Positions 31,857 through 43,708 of a stretch of 64,000 nt of DNA are shown in pieces. Location: the NCBI GenBank assembly GCA_033977485.1, contig CM066983.1, positions 60,197,010-60,261,009 on the forward strand, given 5' to 3'. Numbering within the stretch: the stretch's first letter is position 1; every line of letters starts with the position of its first letter. The position numbers were made by a program, and so were the translations under genes. This DNA is from Hydrangea macrophylla (Eukaryota; Streptophyta; Magnoliopsida; Cornales; Hydrangeaceae). Under the pieces are notes generated by a model. It had not been told where the DNA came from, made no database searches, and worked only from the letters and a program-made list of their open reading frames with translations.

Positions 31857-34800
31857 TGCTGGTTTTAAATAGGTACTTCAAAGGATCCATTCGGGAGATT
31901 AAAACAACAGGGAAGGCCAACATATAATGCCTCAGACGACGAGTGGCCCAAACCAAAGCCCAACATGTCTTTTCTAACGGAGAATACTTCAATTCGTATC
32001 CAGTCATCCTTTTACTTAAGTAGTAAATGGCTTTCTCTGTACGCCCTTCATCTCCTTCTTGGGCTAACATGCATCCCATAGCATTCTCTGACACGGATAA
32101 GTACAACAGCAAAGGCTTCCCTGACTTCGGGGGTGAAAGAACCGGTGGGTTTGATAAATAAGCCTTGATCTTGTCAAAAGCTTCTTGACATTGATTGTCC
32201 CATTCGAATTTCTTCCCTTTTCTCAACAAGCTGAAAAGCGGATCGCAAGTAGCAGTGAGCTTAGATATGAAGCGACTGATGAATTGGATTCTTCCCAGAA
32301 ATCCTCTTACTTCCTTTTCATTTGTCGGAGGCGGCATATCCATAATAGCCTTGATCTTTGTGGGGTCAACCTCAATTCCTCTCTGTGTGATGAGAAATCC
32401 CAGCAGCTTTCCGGTGGTAACTCCAAAAGTACACTTCTGTGGATTCAATCTCATTCTGTATTTCCTTAATCTTTCAAAGAACTTGGCGAGTGCTGTTAAA
32501 TGCCCACTTCTTTCTTTGGACTTAATAATCGTATCATCCACATAAACTTCTACCTCTTTATGGATCATGTCATGTAACAAAGTAGTAGCAGCTCTCTGAT
32601 AGGTTGCGCCAGCATTCTTTAACCCAAATGGCATCACTCGGTAGCAATACGTCCCCCAGTGAGTTGTGAATGTAGTCTTTTCTCTGTCTTCGGGTGCCAT
32701 TAAAATCTGATTGTACCCTGAGAAACCATCCATGAATGATAACAACTCATGCCCCGCGGTGCTATCTACCAGAACATCTATGTGTGGAAGCGGAAAATCA
32801 TCCTTAGGACTAGCCTTGTTTAGATCTCTGAAGTCAACACATACACGGATCCTTCCATCCTTCTTTAGCACAGGAACTATATTGGCTATCCATTCCGGAT
32901 ATTGGGTTACCATCAGGAATCCAGCTTTCGATTGTTTCTCAACTTCTTCTTTGATCTTCAAAGTCCATTCGGGTCTCATGCGTCTCAACTTTTGCTTAAC
33001 AGGTTTTGAATTTGGAAAGAGAGGGATGTGGTGTTGGACAATCTCTGGATCGATGCCTGGCATATCTTGGTAGGACCAAGCGAAAACATCTTTAAATTCT
33101 TTTAATAAGTTGATTAGTTCATTGCTTTCTTGTGAAGTGAGTGTGGTGCCAATATGAACATTTTGTGGATTATCTTCATTATCCAAGTTTATTAGCAAAG
33201 TTTCTTCAATAATATTGCATGCAGATTCATTTTCATTTTCAATTAATCTTTGCAAATCCTCAGAAATTTCAAAATCAAGATCATCAGACACAGAAGAGTA
33301 AGCAAAATCCTCGTTCATTTCATTAACATTTTTGGGTACATCAAAAGCAAAAGCAGACTCAACATCATGGCTCATATTGGCCTTTACAGACTTCCGGGGA
33401 AATGGGGGAGGGGATTTGTTGACTTCCGATTCTATCACCCAATTGTTCAGAGCTCCCTCTATTGGCTTGATTTCTTCCACATTTCCCAGTGCTTCTTCGG
33501 CCCATTCTTCCTCTTCCATATTCCTCAAGATGCAAATTGCAGCGTCTTCCGGAAGTTGAACATCCATAGCCGGTTGATTCGAGGATGTGATGTAGGTCTT
33601 TGGGTTATAAATCTGAGATCCTTCTTCTACAAAGTTAACATTTGGCATGTTCCCCTTATGATTAGGGAGAGGATTCTTCTGAACATTTGGCTGAGAGGGA
33701 GGAGGGGAGATGACCCCTTTTTCAATCAAGTCTTCAATTTCATGGCGAAGTCTCCAGCATCTATCTGTGCTATGTCCACGGCCTTGATGAAAGTCACAAA
33801 AGAACTCTGTTTTGAAACCCGGTGGAAGTGGATTTGGCTCTGGTTTAGGTTCCAATTTCTGCAAGTACCCTTTTTCTATCATTCTTTCAAGTGCGGTGCT
33901 TAGTGGCATCCCCAAGTCGGAAAATTCTCTTTTCTCTCTCGACTGTTTCTGATCTTGACTTCCTCTTGCATTAGCCATACTTCGACGCTCTTTCTGAAAA
34001 GGCTGAGGAGATAGTGTGTTGACGTCAGCAGACTGATGATAGACTGGCCTTTCTGTCTTTCTGTATCGATTGCTCGTGCTTTCTTTCTTGATCTTTCCAT
34101 CTCTAATGGCATCTTCTATCAAAGTTCCCACATCAAACAGCTGTTCGAAACTCACAATGGACTGAAATTCTAGCCTTTCCAAGTATTCGGGCTGTAGATT
34201 CTTGATGATCATTCGGACCTGATCTTTTTCCGCTGGCCTGCTAGTCATTTGAGCAGCTTTAGCTCTCCAACGAGTAAGGAAACCTGCGAAGGATTCCCTA
34301 TACTCTTGTCGGGTGGTTTCTAGATCTCTTGCAGTTACATCAAACAACTGGTTATATGAATATTGAGCCACGAAAGCTTTGGCCAATGCCTCCCAATCTC
34401 TGGTTATGGCTGGTTCCAACGTCAAGTACCATGAAAGTGCTGCTCCACTCAAAACTCTTGGAAACAATAGAGCGAAGAGGTCAGATCCAATGCCCATGGG
34501 CTGCAAAGTTCCTACATAAAGCCTCAGATAGCTCTTTGGATTTCCGGTTCCATTGAAAAATTCAATATGCGGCATCTTAAACTTCTCTGGGAGTTTGGCT
34601 TTTGGAGCGTCACACAACCCTTCAACATCGAACAAATACTCATCCACCCCTTTGCTCTTTCTGATCACACTCTCTAGTTTGTCGATCTTGGCCAACTTGT
34701 CCTGAATTTCCTGATCTAGCTGAACCTTTGGTTGAACTGTCTCCCCAAAATCTTCTTCTTCATGATGCTCTGGAGGTGGTGGTGGTGGATTAGTTAGCTG

Positions 34801-34965
34801 CTCAATCATTCTCATCATAGTGGCAAGTTGTTCTCGATTCTGCTCCCTGCTCTGATCCAAGGCAGCTTGCATTGCGGCCAATCTGGCTTCCATATCCGCT
34901 TCGTATGTCATATCTTCAACCCTAGTCGACTCGGCTGTTCCTTCTTCTAACCCTGATCTGATCAA
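31857..34965 (-). pseudogene. Gag and reverse transcriptase without protease, Ogre element
   Basis: Open for 1049 codons (to a stop at 31816). N-terminal coiled-coil-like part; Gag core residues about 120-330 (FFNGTGNPKSYLRLYVG, GAALSWYLTLEP); a CHHC knuckle FCDFHQGRGHSTDRCWRL near 390; acidic linker; RT from about 640 with FRDLNKASPKDDFPLPHID, FMDGFSGYNQI and YVDDTIIKS near 807. Between the knuckle and RT there are only about 760 bp, against about 2.3 kb in the neighbouring Tat element; the DNGSA protease and the G-patch are missing with the frame kept. RT itself looks usable. Start: first ATG of the frame. Confidence 0.88.
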
Positions 34966-36410
34966 ACGGCTGTTCGGAGCTCTGACCCAGAAAGGAGTAC
35001 AACTTTTCGGTCCTATCTTTTCTTATCTGGTTTATTTAGGGATTTTCAAATAATCAGGTATCTTTATTGCAAAAGAATTTTTCAAAGAATGATATAAGAA
35101 GGTGGATTTACAAAGATGGAAATCATAAATGGAAAATCATTTCCTTTTTCAAAAACATTTTTCTTAAAATCAAAGAAATCTTTTCAAGCTTTCAAAATTC
35201 TGAGGAAAACAAATCTTTTCTTTTTTTTTTTAAAAGTATATTAGAGGCGTCGCACTCGTGAGTCGTATATGCAATGCTCGTGTAGTGCATGCAATGCAGA
35301 TGAAATGCAATCTAATCTAAATGCAATGCACCTTAATCTAGCTTAGACCTAGCACATCAGCACATAAGCACATAAGATTCCTTGAGTATGCTAATCACCC
35401 TACTAATCCAATCATTATCCAAGGATTTTGAGTTTTGAAATTCTTGATGGTTCAGGTTTGAAAAATTGAAATTTTTCATGAAAATCTTTGAAAGAGATGG
35501 GGAGATTTGTAATTTTCAAAAGAATTTTTGAACCATCAATGCTTGTGGTGAGAAATCATGATTCTTAAAAATTGAGGTGGGAATTTTGAAATTCTAAGAT
35601 CTGAGAGGAAGATTTTGAAATTGAATCATCATGATTTCTTGAAGACCAAAGTAAAATTTTTTTTTGAAATTCTCTAAAATCTAGGAGAATTTGAAATTGA
35701 ATCATCAAAGTGTGATCATGATTTCTGGAAATAGGAATTTTGAAATCTAAGGAGAATTTTGGAAAGATTTTGTGAAAGTGAATCTCAAAGCAAATTTTCA
35801 AAAGGGATATTCTTGGAATTTTCAAAAGACTTGGGGTTTTTCAAAGAAGTGCTTATAATTTCAAAAATTTTCAAAATTGTCCTCAAATAGTGATTGGATG
35901 TTCGGATAAAGACCATACTATCCTAGAGGAATCCACCATACAAGGTTTGATGATGCCTTCGCATACACGTCCTCATCATCCACATAATCCCTTACGGGCA
36001 AGCGCAAGTAATTCATCACATTGTCCTAATCAAAGATGATAATCAAGATCCTAATTGAAGGGTTCTATAGAAAAATATATGCAAAGGCCGGGTTTTAGTC
36101 TCATAAAGGGTCCATTAGCAAGCTCAGCGGTGTGGTTGACCGCCTCCCCGAGGGCGTGCCGTTCACACATAGGCTCTATATACCGCACGCGGTACAAGGC
36201 TAACGGTGACTACATGCTACCAAAACTCTTGACAAATAGAGGAAAGAGGGCCCTCTATCTTCAAGGCAATGATCTCAAGCAGTCGCGGTGAAAGAACAAT
36301 GCAAGTGCAAATGCAGGCAGAAACAACATGATTATTGAATTAATAACAAGGATATTCATTGGTTCAAGTCAAACCCTCGAAGAACAAGAAACCATCGGTT
36401 TCATGTTCAA
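34966..36410 (-). other. 5' leader of the Ogre element
   Basis: AT-rich, rich in TTTTCAAA and TTTTGAAAT runs, with a repeated CACATAAG near 35360 that also occurs in the leader of the second Tat element (59957). No gene seen. Confidence 0.55.
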
Positions 36411-36429
36411 ATCCCCAGCAGAGTCGCCA
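36411..36429 (-). promoter_or_regulatory. Primer binding site of the Ogre element
   Basis: TGGCGACTCTGCTGGGGA on the element strand, starting three bases after the 5' LTR end. Ogre elements are known to use a tRNA-Arg primer; the match to a specific tRNA was not checked. Confidence 0.8.
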
Positions 36430-36432
36430 GAT

Positions 36433-39400
36433 TGTGGACCACTGCGAATGAGGAGGTCCTGACGCTCTCCCTCGATAGTGTCCCGGGACGGATCCCAAGG
36501 AGCACACTTCAGGGAAAACTAGGACTTCCTCACGCGATCCTAGAGACAAAGAGTCGCCACCTAATTTTTATCGGGAATTAGGAAACCCAAGTTTGACTCG
36601 CCCAAAATTGAATAAGGTTACTCGCCCTTCATTACCAGAAACAAGGTTCGGGGGTCTTGGTACGAGAGGGGAAGGAGCCCAAGCAGGACTAAAGCACCCC
36701 CTCCTCGCCCTACCGAATGGTAGGCCTTGATTCAAATATCCTTGTTATTAATTCATAATAGATGTTGTTTCCTCAAACATACTAGATAGATATATACATG
36801 GCAAAAAGAAACATCTAATGAAAATCATTTCAAGAGACTAAATCAAGTAGAAAGCGGATGCTCATGCAATACAAGGGAGAAGTATACTCACAGTGGCTAG
36901 TCCCGCCCGGGACCGATGCAAATAAAGTAAACATGTCATGATATGCAAAGGGAACGAGAAGACTTACATTGGTTGACTCAAGCGGAGTCGCGAAAGCAAA
37001 AAGAATGGAAACGTGCAATGCAATCATGCAACAATCCTAGATAAGATGTCTCTAACAAATAATCATATAAACGGAGACTACCCTAAAGGAAATGTGTCGT
37101 TGAAATCAAAGTTGTAAACCTAGAAAAATTCTAAAAGAAAGGATAGAGATAGTACATGATACATGGGCACTAAGCCACATGTAGACGAGGCAAACCACAA
37201 ATCGACGTCCGGGTCCGAGGCACTTAATTCTCTGCACTAATACACCAAAGAATACCCAAGCATTGCAAAAATACAAGCAAACAAATGATATGCATGATAA
37301 ACAAAGAAAACATGTCATCAATCAAATTTCCAGATTCAGCAACCTCTAATGAATCCTATCAAAAGTGGTCTTAAACATGAGCTGGGTAAAAACCCTTTTA
37401 CAGAAAGTTAGATACATGTCTTAGGGAACTTCTCCAAAAAGTGGGACCTCAATATCAATTTTATTGTTTGAGAAATAAATGTTTTGGGAACAGTGGATTA
37501 GAACTGTCCATTGTTCTTGTAAAAATCATAATTAAATCTACAAAAATCATATGAAGCTCTATTTGGTGTCAAAAGAAAGCTATTTCATTGTAGTATATGA
37601 TAAAAATAAACCCATGGACATTCTGTAATCACAAGGTTTCTGAAAAAGTGTTTTAAACAGACTCTGTTATTCTGGAAATTTGGTATCATTTGACAAATGA
37701 ATGCAAAACATAATAGAAGTATAATAGAAGTTCATGAATCATGTTAACCAAGTTGATTTAAGCTTTTGATCTCTCATCCATTTATCCTAGGTGATTTCTA
37801 AACCAAGTTTTATTCATCAATTGTTGTTGAGTGATCAAGGTATGACCATTTTGTATACATAATCATATTTGTAATTAAACTTAGAAAATTCCAGAATAGT
37901 TGTATCAACTTTAAACGCTTAGAAAACGATCCTAACTCGATCGTATGCTCACGATTTTACATCGGCATATAGATATATGAGTTAGGAATCATCCCCAAAA
38001 AGCGGAACGTCAATAACTATTATAGATTTTCTGAAATTCAAGCACAAAGAGACGATGTTCAAATCTGTCAACCGATTTCTCAACAATTTCTAAAAATAGT
38101 ATATGAATCCTAAAAGCTCTCAAAACGGACCGGATGAAAGCTAATTCATCAAAGTTTACCCAGAAAATTTGAAATCCATCAAACTATGGGTTTTGATGGA
38201 CCAAATCTAATGGACAAAACCAATCTGCTTTGCTGAATTTTTATCTAGTTCATTTTAAAGTGTGAGGAAAACATTTTAGTGATAGTTGAAGCTTATTAGA
38301 GAGATCAAACTCATAGATCAACTTAATTATCATGATTCCCAATCAATTTAGCCCTCAAGTTCTATGAAGAACTTTTAGATCAAGGATCAAAGGGACTTAT
38401 AAATATCATGTTGGAGATGAAATTCAATAGGAATCCTAGGTAATAGGAATAATCAAGAGATAGGTATGAACATAGAAATCATCCTTCTCATAGATCATAT
38501 TTCCAAACCATCATGGAATTCAAAATAGATATATGTATATATATATAATCATGTATGCATGAATTTAAACTAAAATTGAAGAATGAAACCAAAATTGAAA
38601 ATCAAAGTGAAAAACAATCTCTAATTGTAAATTATCAATAAAAATCAAAGAGATTTGGATCTAACTATGTGAGTGTGTGAAGAACATGAGAGGAAGAAGA
38701 TGAGTGTTCTAATAAGTAGAAATAGAACTAAGTTAGATCCAAATCTTATAGATCTATATATACAAAGTAGGAATTAGAGATGAACTATAGTGTTTACCTC
38801 TTGGAGGATTCTCAATTACAAGACCAAAATTGATTTGAAGATCTTCTTCTTCAAGTGTTATTCAAGTGTTCTTCAAGCACTCATCCATGGAAGTTGAGGG
38901 AGGCAATTGATGTTCAAATTGTGGTCTAATTAGCCTAAGTTAATCTAAATTCAATTCATAATTTTCTCTCTCTAGAATTCACCTAAATTGAAAGTATATT
39001 CAAAGTATACTTCTCTCTCTTGTATGTGCTTCTATGTGTGTTTGTATCTCCAAGTATATTCAAGTGTATCTCTTCCAAGTGTCTAGTGTGTTAAGATGTG
39101 TGATCTCATATGAGATGTATGAGATCTTATATAGAGTTTTGAAGACTTAGCTCTTAAGTTTCAGGGTTAAAACAGGATTTTTAGAGCTTAAAAGAGGGTT
39201 AAAATGGCCATTTCGGAGCTTAAACGCAATTTCCAGGCAATTTCCTCGCAGTGGGAAGCTTCTAGAAGGGTCTGGAACTCAAAAAGCTCCGTGGAGGACA
39301 CCCCCTATAGGTGGCGGTTATGGTGGGACCCGCCACCCCTATACCCAAAACCGCCATTTACTATTTGGGTCCCTCTGGTCACCCACAAGCTCTGTTTCAA

Positions 39401-39920
39401 ATTTCATGCGCACTGCTTTTCCAGATTTCTGTAAAAATGCTTTTTGGTGTCCGAAATCGTCCGTTTACGTACCGTTGGAAAGCTGTCAGGTTGAATTTCA
39501 ATATAAAAATATTTCCAGAGGTTTTATAATGAGAATTGAAGTCCAATTGAAGTCCGGAAGTCCTCCGGAACTTTCGTCGTCTTTTTGAAATCAAATGACG
39601 TCTTTTCCAAAATTGCTTTCAAATGTGCGTCGATTTCGAACTTTTCTTTAAAATTGAATCTCTGGATACCTAGAATACTGCGTTTAGAACACTTAATGTT
39701 CATATAACCCTGAGAGAATATGAATTCTGAGAGATGATTTTGACAAAACCGGGATTTATCCATGGAAAAGGGCTTTTCTGAGCTTGAAGTCACTTTCCGA
39801 AGTCCGATCTTCTGATTGTGTGGAATCCAGTACCTTCCACGGGGTACTTTTCATCATCGAATCCTCCAAGACGTTGTCCACCCTAAATCCTATCAGTGCG
39901 GTCAAAATTGGGTGTCTACA
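36433..39920 (-). repeat. 5' LTR of the Ogre element
   Basis: 3488 bp, same length as the left LTR and nearly identical to it. It has no ATCGAT palindrome array; only one isolated CGATCG is seen (37938). Confidence 0.95.
39126..39134 (-). promoter_or_regulatory. TATA-like box of the Ogre 5' LTR
   Basis: CTATATAAG on the element strand, with no better candidate nearby. This is the 5' copy that would drive the genomic RNA. Confidence 0.5.
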
Positions 39921-40137
39921 ATGTCTCATACATAAAGTAATGGTTTGAGGGCACAATCCCAATAGCTTGAAGCCCAAAGCTTTGCCAAACGCGACTTTAA
40001 CATCTTTATGTGAGTTCTAAACTCACTCGGAAGCCTAGGTGTGTTGTTATACAAGTTTTGGATGTAAGGACTGAACACCAAAGCACCCAAGAAATTCTGG
40101 GCATTCACTGTCCAGTCTTCTGGTGAAGAAGACCTTC

Positions 40138-40235
40138 AAGTAATTGAACTTGGTTTAGTCGATTAAAAATACTCAATTTCAATCGATTAAAAATACTTCA
40201 ATCGACCGAGACCACCTTGACTTCAATTGATCGAA
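40138..40235. repeat. Second palindrome array, family A middle LTR
   Basis: Decayed ATCGAT-type sites matching 2543-2645 and 48213-48303. Confidence 0.7.
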
Positions 40236-41198
40236 CATCACAGAACATGATTATTTCTTTTGGTTATAATACATATTATTTAGTTGTTCCCATATTGATA
40301 CCTACTTCCTATATGTGATACTATGGAATCAAGACATAATGGAATGCAATAATGAGATAACGTTGTGAGAAACGTATTCAGGTTCAGGATAGTAATTAAG
40401 GGTTGATCCTAATCGAGTTTGATAATATATTTGTTTTAATCAGAGTAGTTAGGCAATATGGGAATGTCATGTATCAGTGATAGATAATGTTAAGTAGGTT
40501 TTATTAGTTCTAGGAGACTTATGAGGATGGACGTTGGTCGAGCATATGTCCTACGAGGCTGTGGACTATTAATATGTCCTATAATGCGGTGGACCATACT
40601 GATAGCCCAAAGATAGCTGGTAATCTGGTCATATGAACTACGTCGTGGTATACTGACGTAGGTTTCTATAACTTACGGTGGACCAGAGTTACTGGTAGAT
40701 GTCGTTAAGTCATGGAAATAGAATGGATGTGTCTTTGATCAAAGCGTTGAATCCCTGACATTCGGTGGACTGTGCATATGTTCTAATACGGCAGGGGATG
40801 GACTGACGTGGTGTCTGTGACTTATAGCAGACTGTGAATAGGTATTCTCAAAATGCAATAGAAAAACGTAAGTGTCTATGACTTCTGGTGAATTGTGAAT
40901 ATGTATTCTTGAACGCGATAGATAGGGCATTGGTGTATCAAGGAGCACTACAAGCTGGTCTGCTTATTCCTGAGTCAGATGTATGGGTTATTGTATAAAA
41001 GACGTGAATAACTGATTAATGAGTTTAGAATAAAGAGAAAGATATTATTAGTAGAACTATATTTTATGTCCTGCATAATTGGTTAAATCATTATACCTAC
41101 GATACTGTGTTAGTTTCTATACACCCAACTTCTAGTAAGCTGACGACATTTATGCCTAAACATTCTCCATCCAGACTACGCTATACCAAACACTATAG

Positions 41199-41760
41199 GG
41201 TGGGTAGTTAAGATGACTATCTGGCCAGATGGGTTTGTTATAGCAGAGGCTACATTAGCAGAGGCTATTAACATAGCCAAGGGATTTTTTATGATAGCCA
41301 TGACACAACCAATCAGGCGATGGTAGACATGATGAAGGATATTGACGCAGTTATGGTTGATGATTGGGGGATTGGAGTTGTGATAGGAGGACTTACCGTA
41401 ACTGTGAAAGATGATCCACCGGAGGAGATGGACCTTGCATCAGAGGATGAGGTACCACCAGCAAGATTAGATACTGACGACTTTTAAGTTAGGATCTGTA
41501 GGATTTAGATTTTCTATCCATATCAGGCATGTTGTCCTCTCTTTTGAGGATTTAATGATAGCAATTGATGATAGCTCTTTTGTATAGTTAGCTAGTAGTG
41601 GTATTGTGTATAGCTGACCTTAGCACTTGTATTAACTTATGTCCCATGTGGTACACCATTTGACTATTGTGTACTCCGCGGTACATCATTTGATATATAA
41701 ATAGGAGTGTCTTTTGAGGTATCTGTGATGTGGTTTCGACTTGGATTTTGTTACGAGCTT
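41199..41760 (+). other. Unassigned leader of internal copy 2
   Basis: Matches 3603-4165 closely and lacks a recognisable primer binding site. No gene seen. Confidence 0.5.
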
Positions 41761-42930
41761 ATGATATAGAATTGTTAGTCGTCCAGCCTATCCCAGAGGG
41801 TATGGACCCGACAAGCCTATTCGAAGCTTTTATGAGAAGAATGGAGCATGCAGGTGATACCTACAATCATGCTATGCGTTAACCCTCTATCCACCACCCT
41901 AATGGACCATTTCGTCCAAGACAAACTATAACTAAGCTGTTAGAATGTTTTCATGGACTATGTCCTGAAAAGTTTGACGCATTGACAAAGCCGTGGAAAA
42001 CGGAACAATGACTATGAGAAATGGAGCTGATCTTTGAACTTTGAAGCTTTGGAATGTAACGAGCAAGAGAAGTGCCACCTTGCTATGTTTTAGTTGACTT
42101 ACGCCACTGCAGATTGGTGGGAGGTAGAACGAGCTACCATTGGAATGAACACTACAAGGATGATGCCTTGGGAGACATTCAAGGGTAGGTTTCAAGAGAA
42201 GTACTTTCTAGAAAGCGAGAAGGATCAGTTGGAGAATAATTTTCTCAACCTAGTTCGAGGAGGTTGCACTCTACGAGAGTATACAACTCAGTTTGAGCGA
42301 TTATCATGATTCGCTCCATACATGATCGACACCCTGCATCTCTGTCATAAGCAGATTAAACAGTTCCATCAATGATTGAACCCCCATCTCTGCCATATGA
42401 TGATCAGTCACCTCAATCAACGTTTCGAGGGATTAGTAAGACTAGCAGTTAGTATGGAGAAAGATGCATATCTAGTACATCGACATCAGATGAACTGACC
42501 CCAGCCGTTGAGGAACTTTCAGCAGAGGAATTTCTAGAACCCGTCGTCGAGGAATACCCAAGGTTGGAGACCTCAGGGTAATTATCAAGGCAACAAGAGA
42601 ACTTAGGATGGAACCATGAGGGCACAACAGAGTTATCCTTGACCTCAGCAATATCAATAGCAAGGGCCACCACCTCAGGTGTTTCTTGCTGCTCCACCAC
42701 CAGGCGACGGAGGATATTTCAACTGTAGGATGGCTGAACATATTGTAAGGAATTGCACTGCTTCTAAGAGCCACTGTCGTAATGATATGTTCTGCCGTAA
42801 CTATAAGAAGCCAGGGCACTTTAGCAAGGATCACTGGACACCATGTGGAGGATATTGCGGGGTCACTAATTTAGGGAATACAAGGACCCCCAGGTCAAAA
42901 TTAGGTGAATACAATTATTCCAGAAGAAAC
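41761..42930 (+). pseudogene. Decayed gag, internal copy 2
   Basis: It keeps a 71-codon open stretch (42094-42309) with ADWWEVERATIGM and the EYTTQFERLS end of the gag core. The knuckles at about 42715-42850 read NCRMAEHIVRNC and CRNYKKPGHFSKDH. Many stops are shared with copy 1, showing that decay began before the duplication. Confidence 0.75.
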
Positions 42931-43371
42931 AGGCTTTTAATGTTGAAGAGCACCAACAATTGGAAGGTACGCTTGTACTCTTTCATAGTCGAATTAAAGC
43001 TTTATTTGATACTGGTACTGCACGTTCATTTATTACTATTATGATTGTGGGCCAGTTAGGTTTAGAACCCCAGGCACTTGAGCCAGCATTTAATGCTGTG
43101 TCACCCTTGGGAGTGACTGTTAAGTTGGGTAAAGTGTACAAAGATTGCCCATTAACCCTAGAAGATAGAAATCTTCTGGTAGACTTGGTAGTTCTACAAT
43201 GTTAGAGTTTAACATTATTTTAGGAATGGATTGGCTTACCAAGTATGGTGCCAACTTGGATTTCCCTACTAGGACTATCGTGTTTCTGATACCTGGATGT
43301 CCTATGATCAGATTTCAGTGTCAGCTGACGAGTGATGTGTTTCTTATAAGTTGTTTGGCTATAATACAGAG
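42931..43371 (+). pseudogene. Decayed protease, internal copy 2
   Basis: It has ALFDTGTARSFI, with an intact D-T-G, at about 43000-43035 and [17 protein letters not shown] at about 43211-43260. A frameshift or stop separates the two parts near 43200. Confidence 0.75.
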
Positions 43372-43708
43372 AACGAGTATGGAACTCAATATGGATCAGA
43401 TTCCTACCGTACATGATTTTGAGGATGTATTCCATAATATTAATAGACTTCCACCGAAGAGAGAAATAGACTTTTGTGTGGAGTTAGCTCTGGGAACACT
43501 GCCGATTTCTAGGACTCCCTATCAAATGGCACCAACTGAGATGCTGAAGTTGAAGAAGCAAGTTCAGGAACTTGAGGATTTAGGATTTGTTTGCCCAAGT
43601 ATGTCACCTTGGGGAGCACCAGTACTATTCATGAAAAAGAAGGACGGGATGCTTCGACTCTATATAGAATACAGAGAATTGAACAAGGTTATAATCAAGA
43701 ATAGGTAT
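43372..43708 (+). pseudogene. Reverse transcriptase, N-terminal part, copy 2
   Basis: Open from upstream protease sequence through [23 protein letters not shown] and KKKDGMLR to the ELNKV block. It is cut by the solo LTR at 43709, exactly the codon where copy 1 is cut. Confidence 0.85.

Larger units (their letters stand above)
21230..39920 (-). mobile_element. Young Ogre/Tat-type Ty3/gypsy element
   Basis: 18.7 kb, reading on the minus strand, flanked by ATGTC at 21225-21229 and 39921-39925. Both LTRs are 3488 bp with about four differences by eye. Order in the element sense: 5' LTR, PBS, leader, gag-RT, RNase H region, integrase, a 5.2-kb 3' region with an antisense gene and minisatellites, PPT, 3' LTR. 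The LTR start TGTAGACACCC, the PBS, the second RNase H and a repeat-rich 3' region are Ogre/Tat traits. Protease is absent and the RNase H region is broken, so movement must have been in trans. Confidence 0.93.
19789..39964 (-). mobile_element. Solo copia-type LTR (family C), copy 2, split by the Ogre element
   Basis: The left part is 19789-21229 and the right part 39926-39964. Its target duplication GCTTG is at 19784-19788 and 39965-39969, the same site and repeat as copy 1. Copy 1 and copy 2 descend from one insertion that was duplicated with its host LTR. TATA and palindrome array are at 20150-20262. Confidence 0.85.
19208..41198 (+). repeat. Middle LTR of family A, shared by both internal copies
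   Basis: It begins TGTAATACC at 19208 and is split by the family C solo LTR (19789-39964, itself split by the Ogre element). LTR sequence proper is 19208-19788 and 39970-41198. Its first part resembles the third LTR: it keeps the roughly 45-bp stretch near 19350 that the first LTR lost. Its later part carries the first LTR's solo insertion, as expected of a recombinant LTR. Confidence 0.8.

Noticed and set aside
31840..31880. Programmed ribosomal frameshift in the Ogre RNase H region
   Set aside because: No slippery heptamer in the proper phase is present at the A run, and a further in-frame stop follows 250 bp later. Ordinary mutation explains it better.
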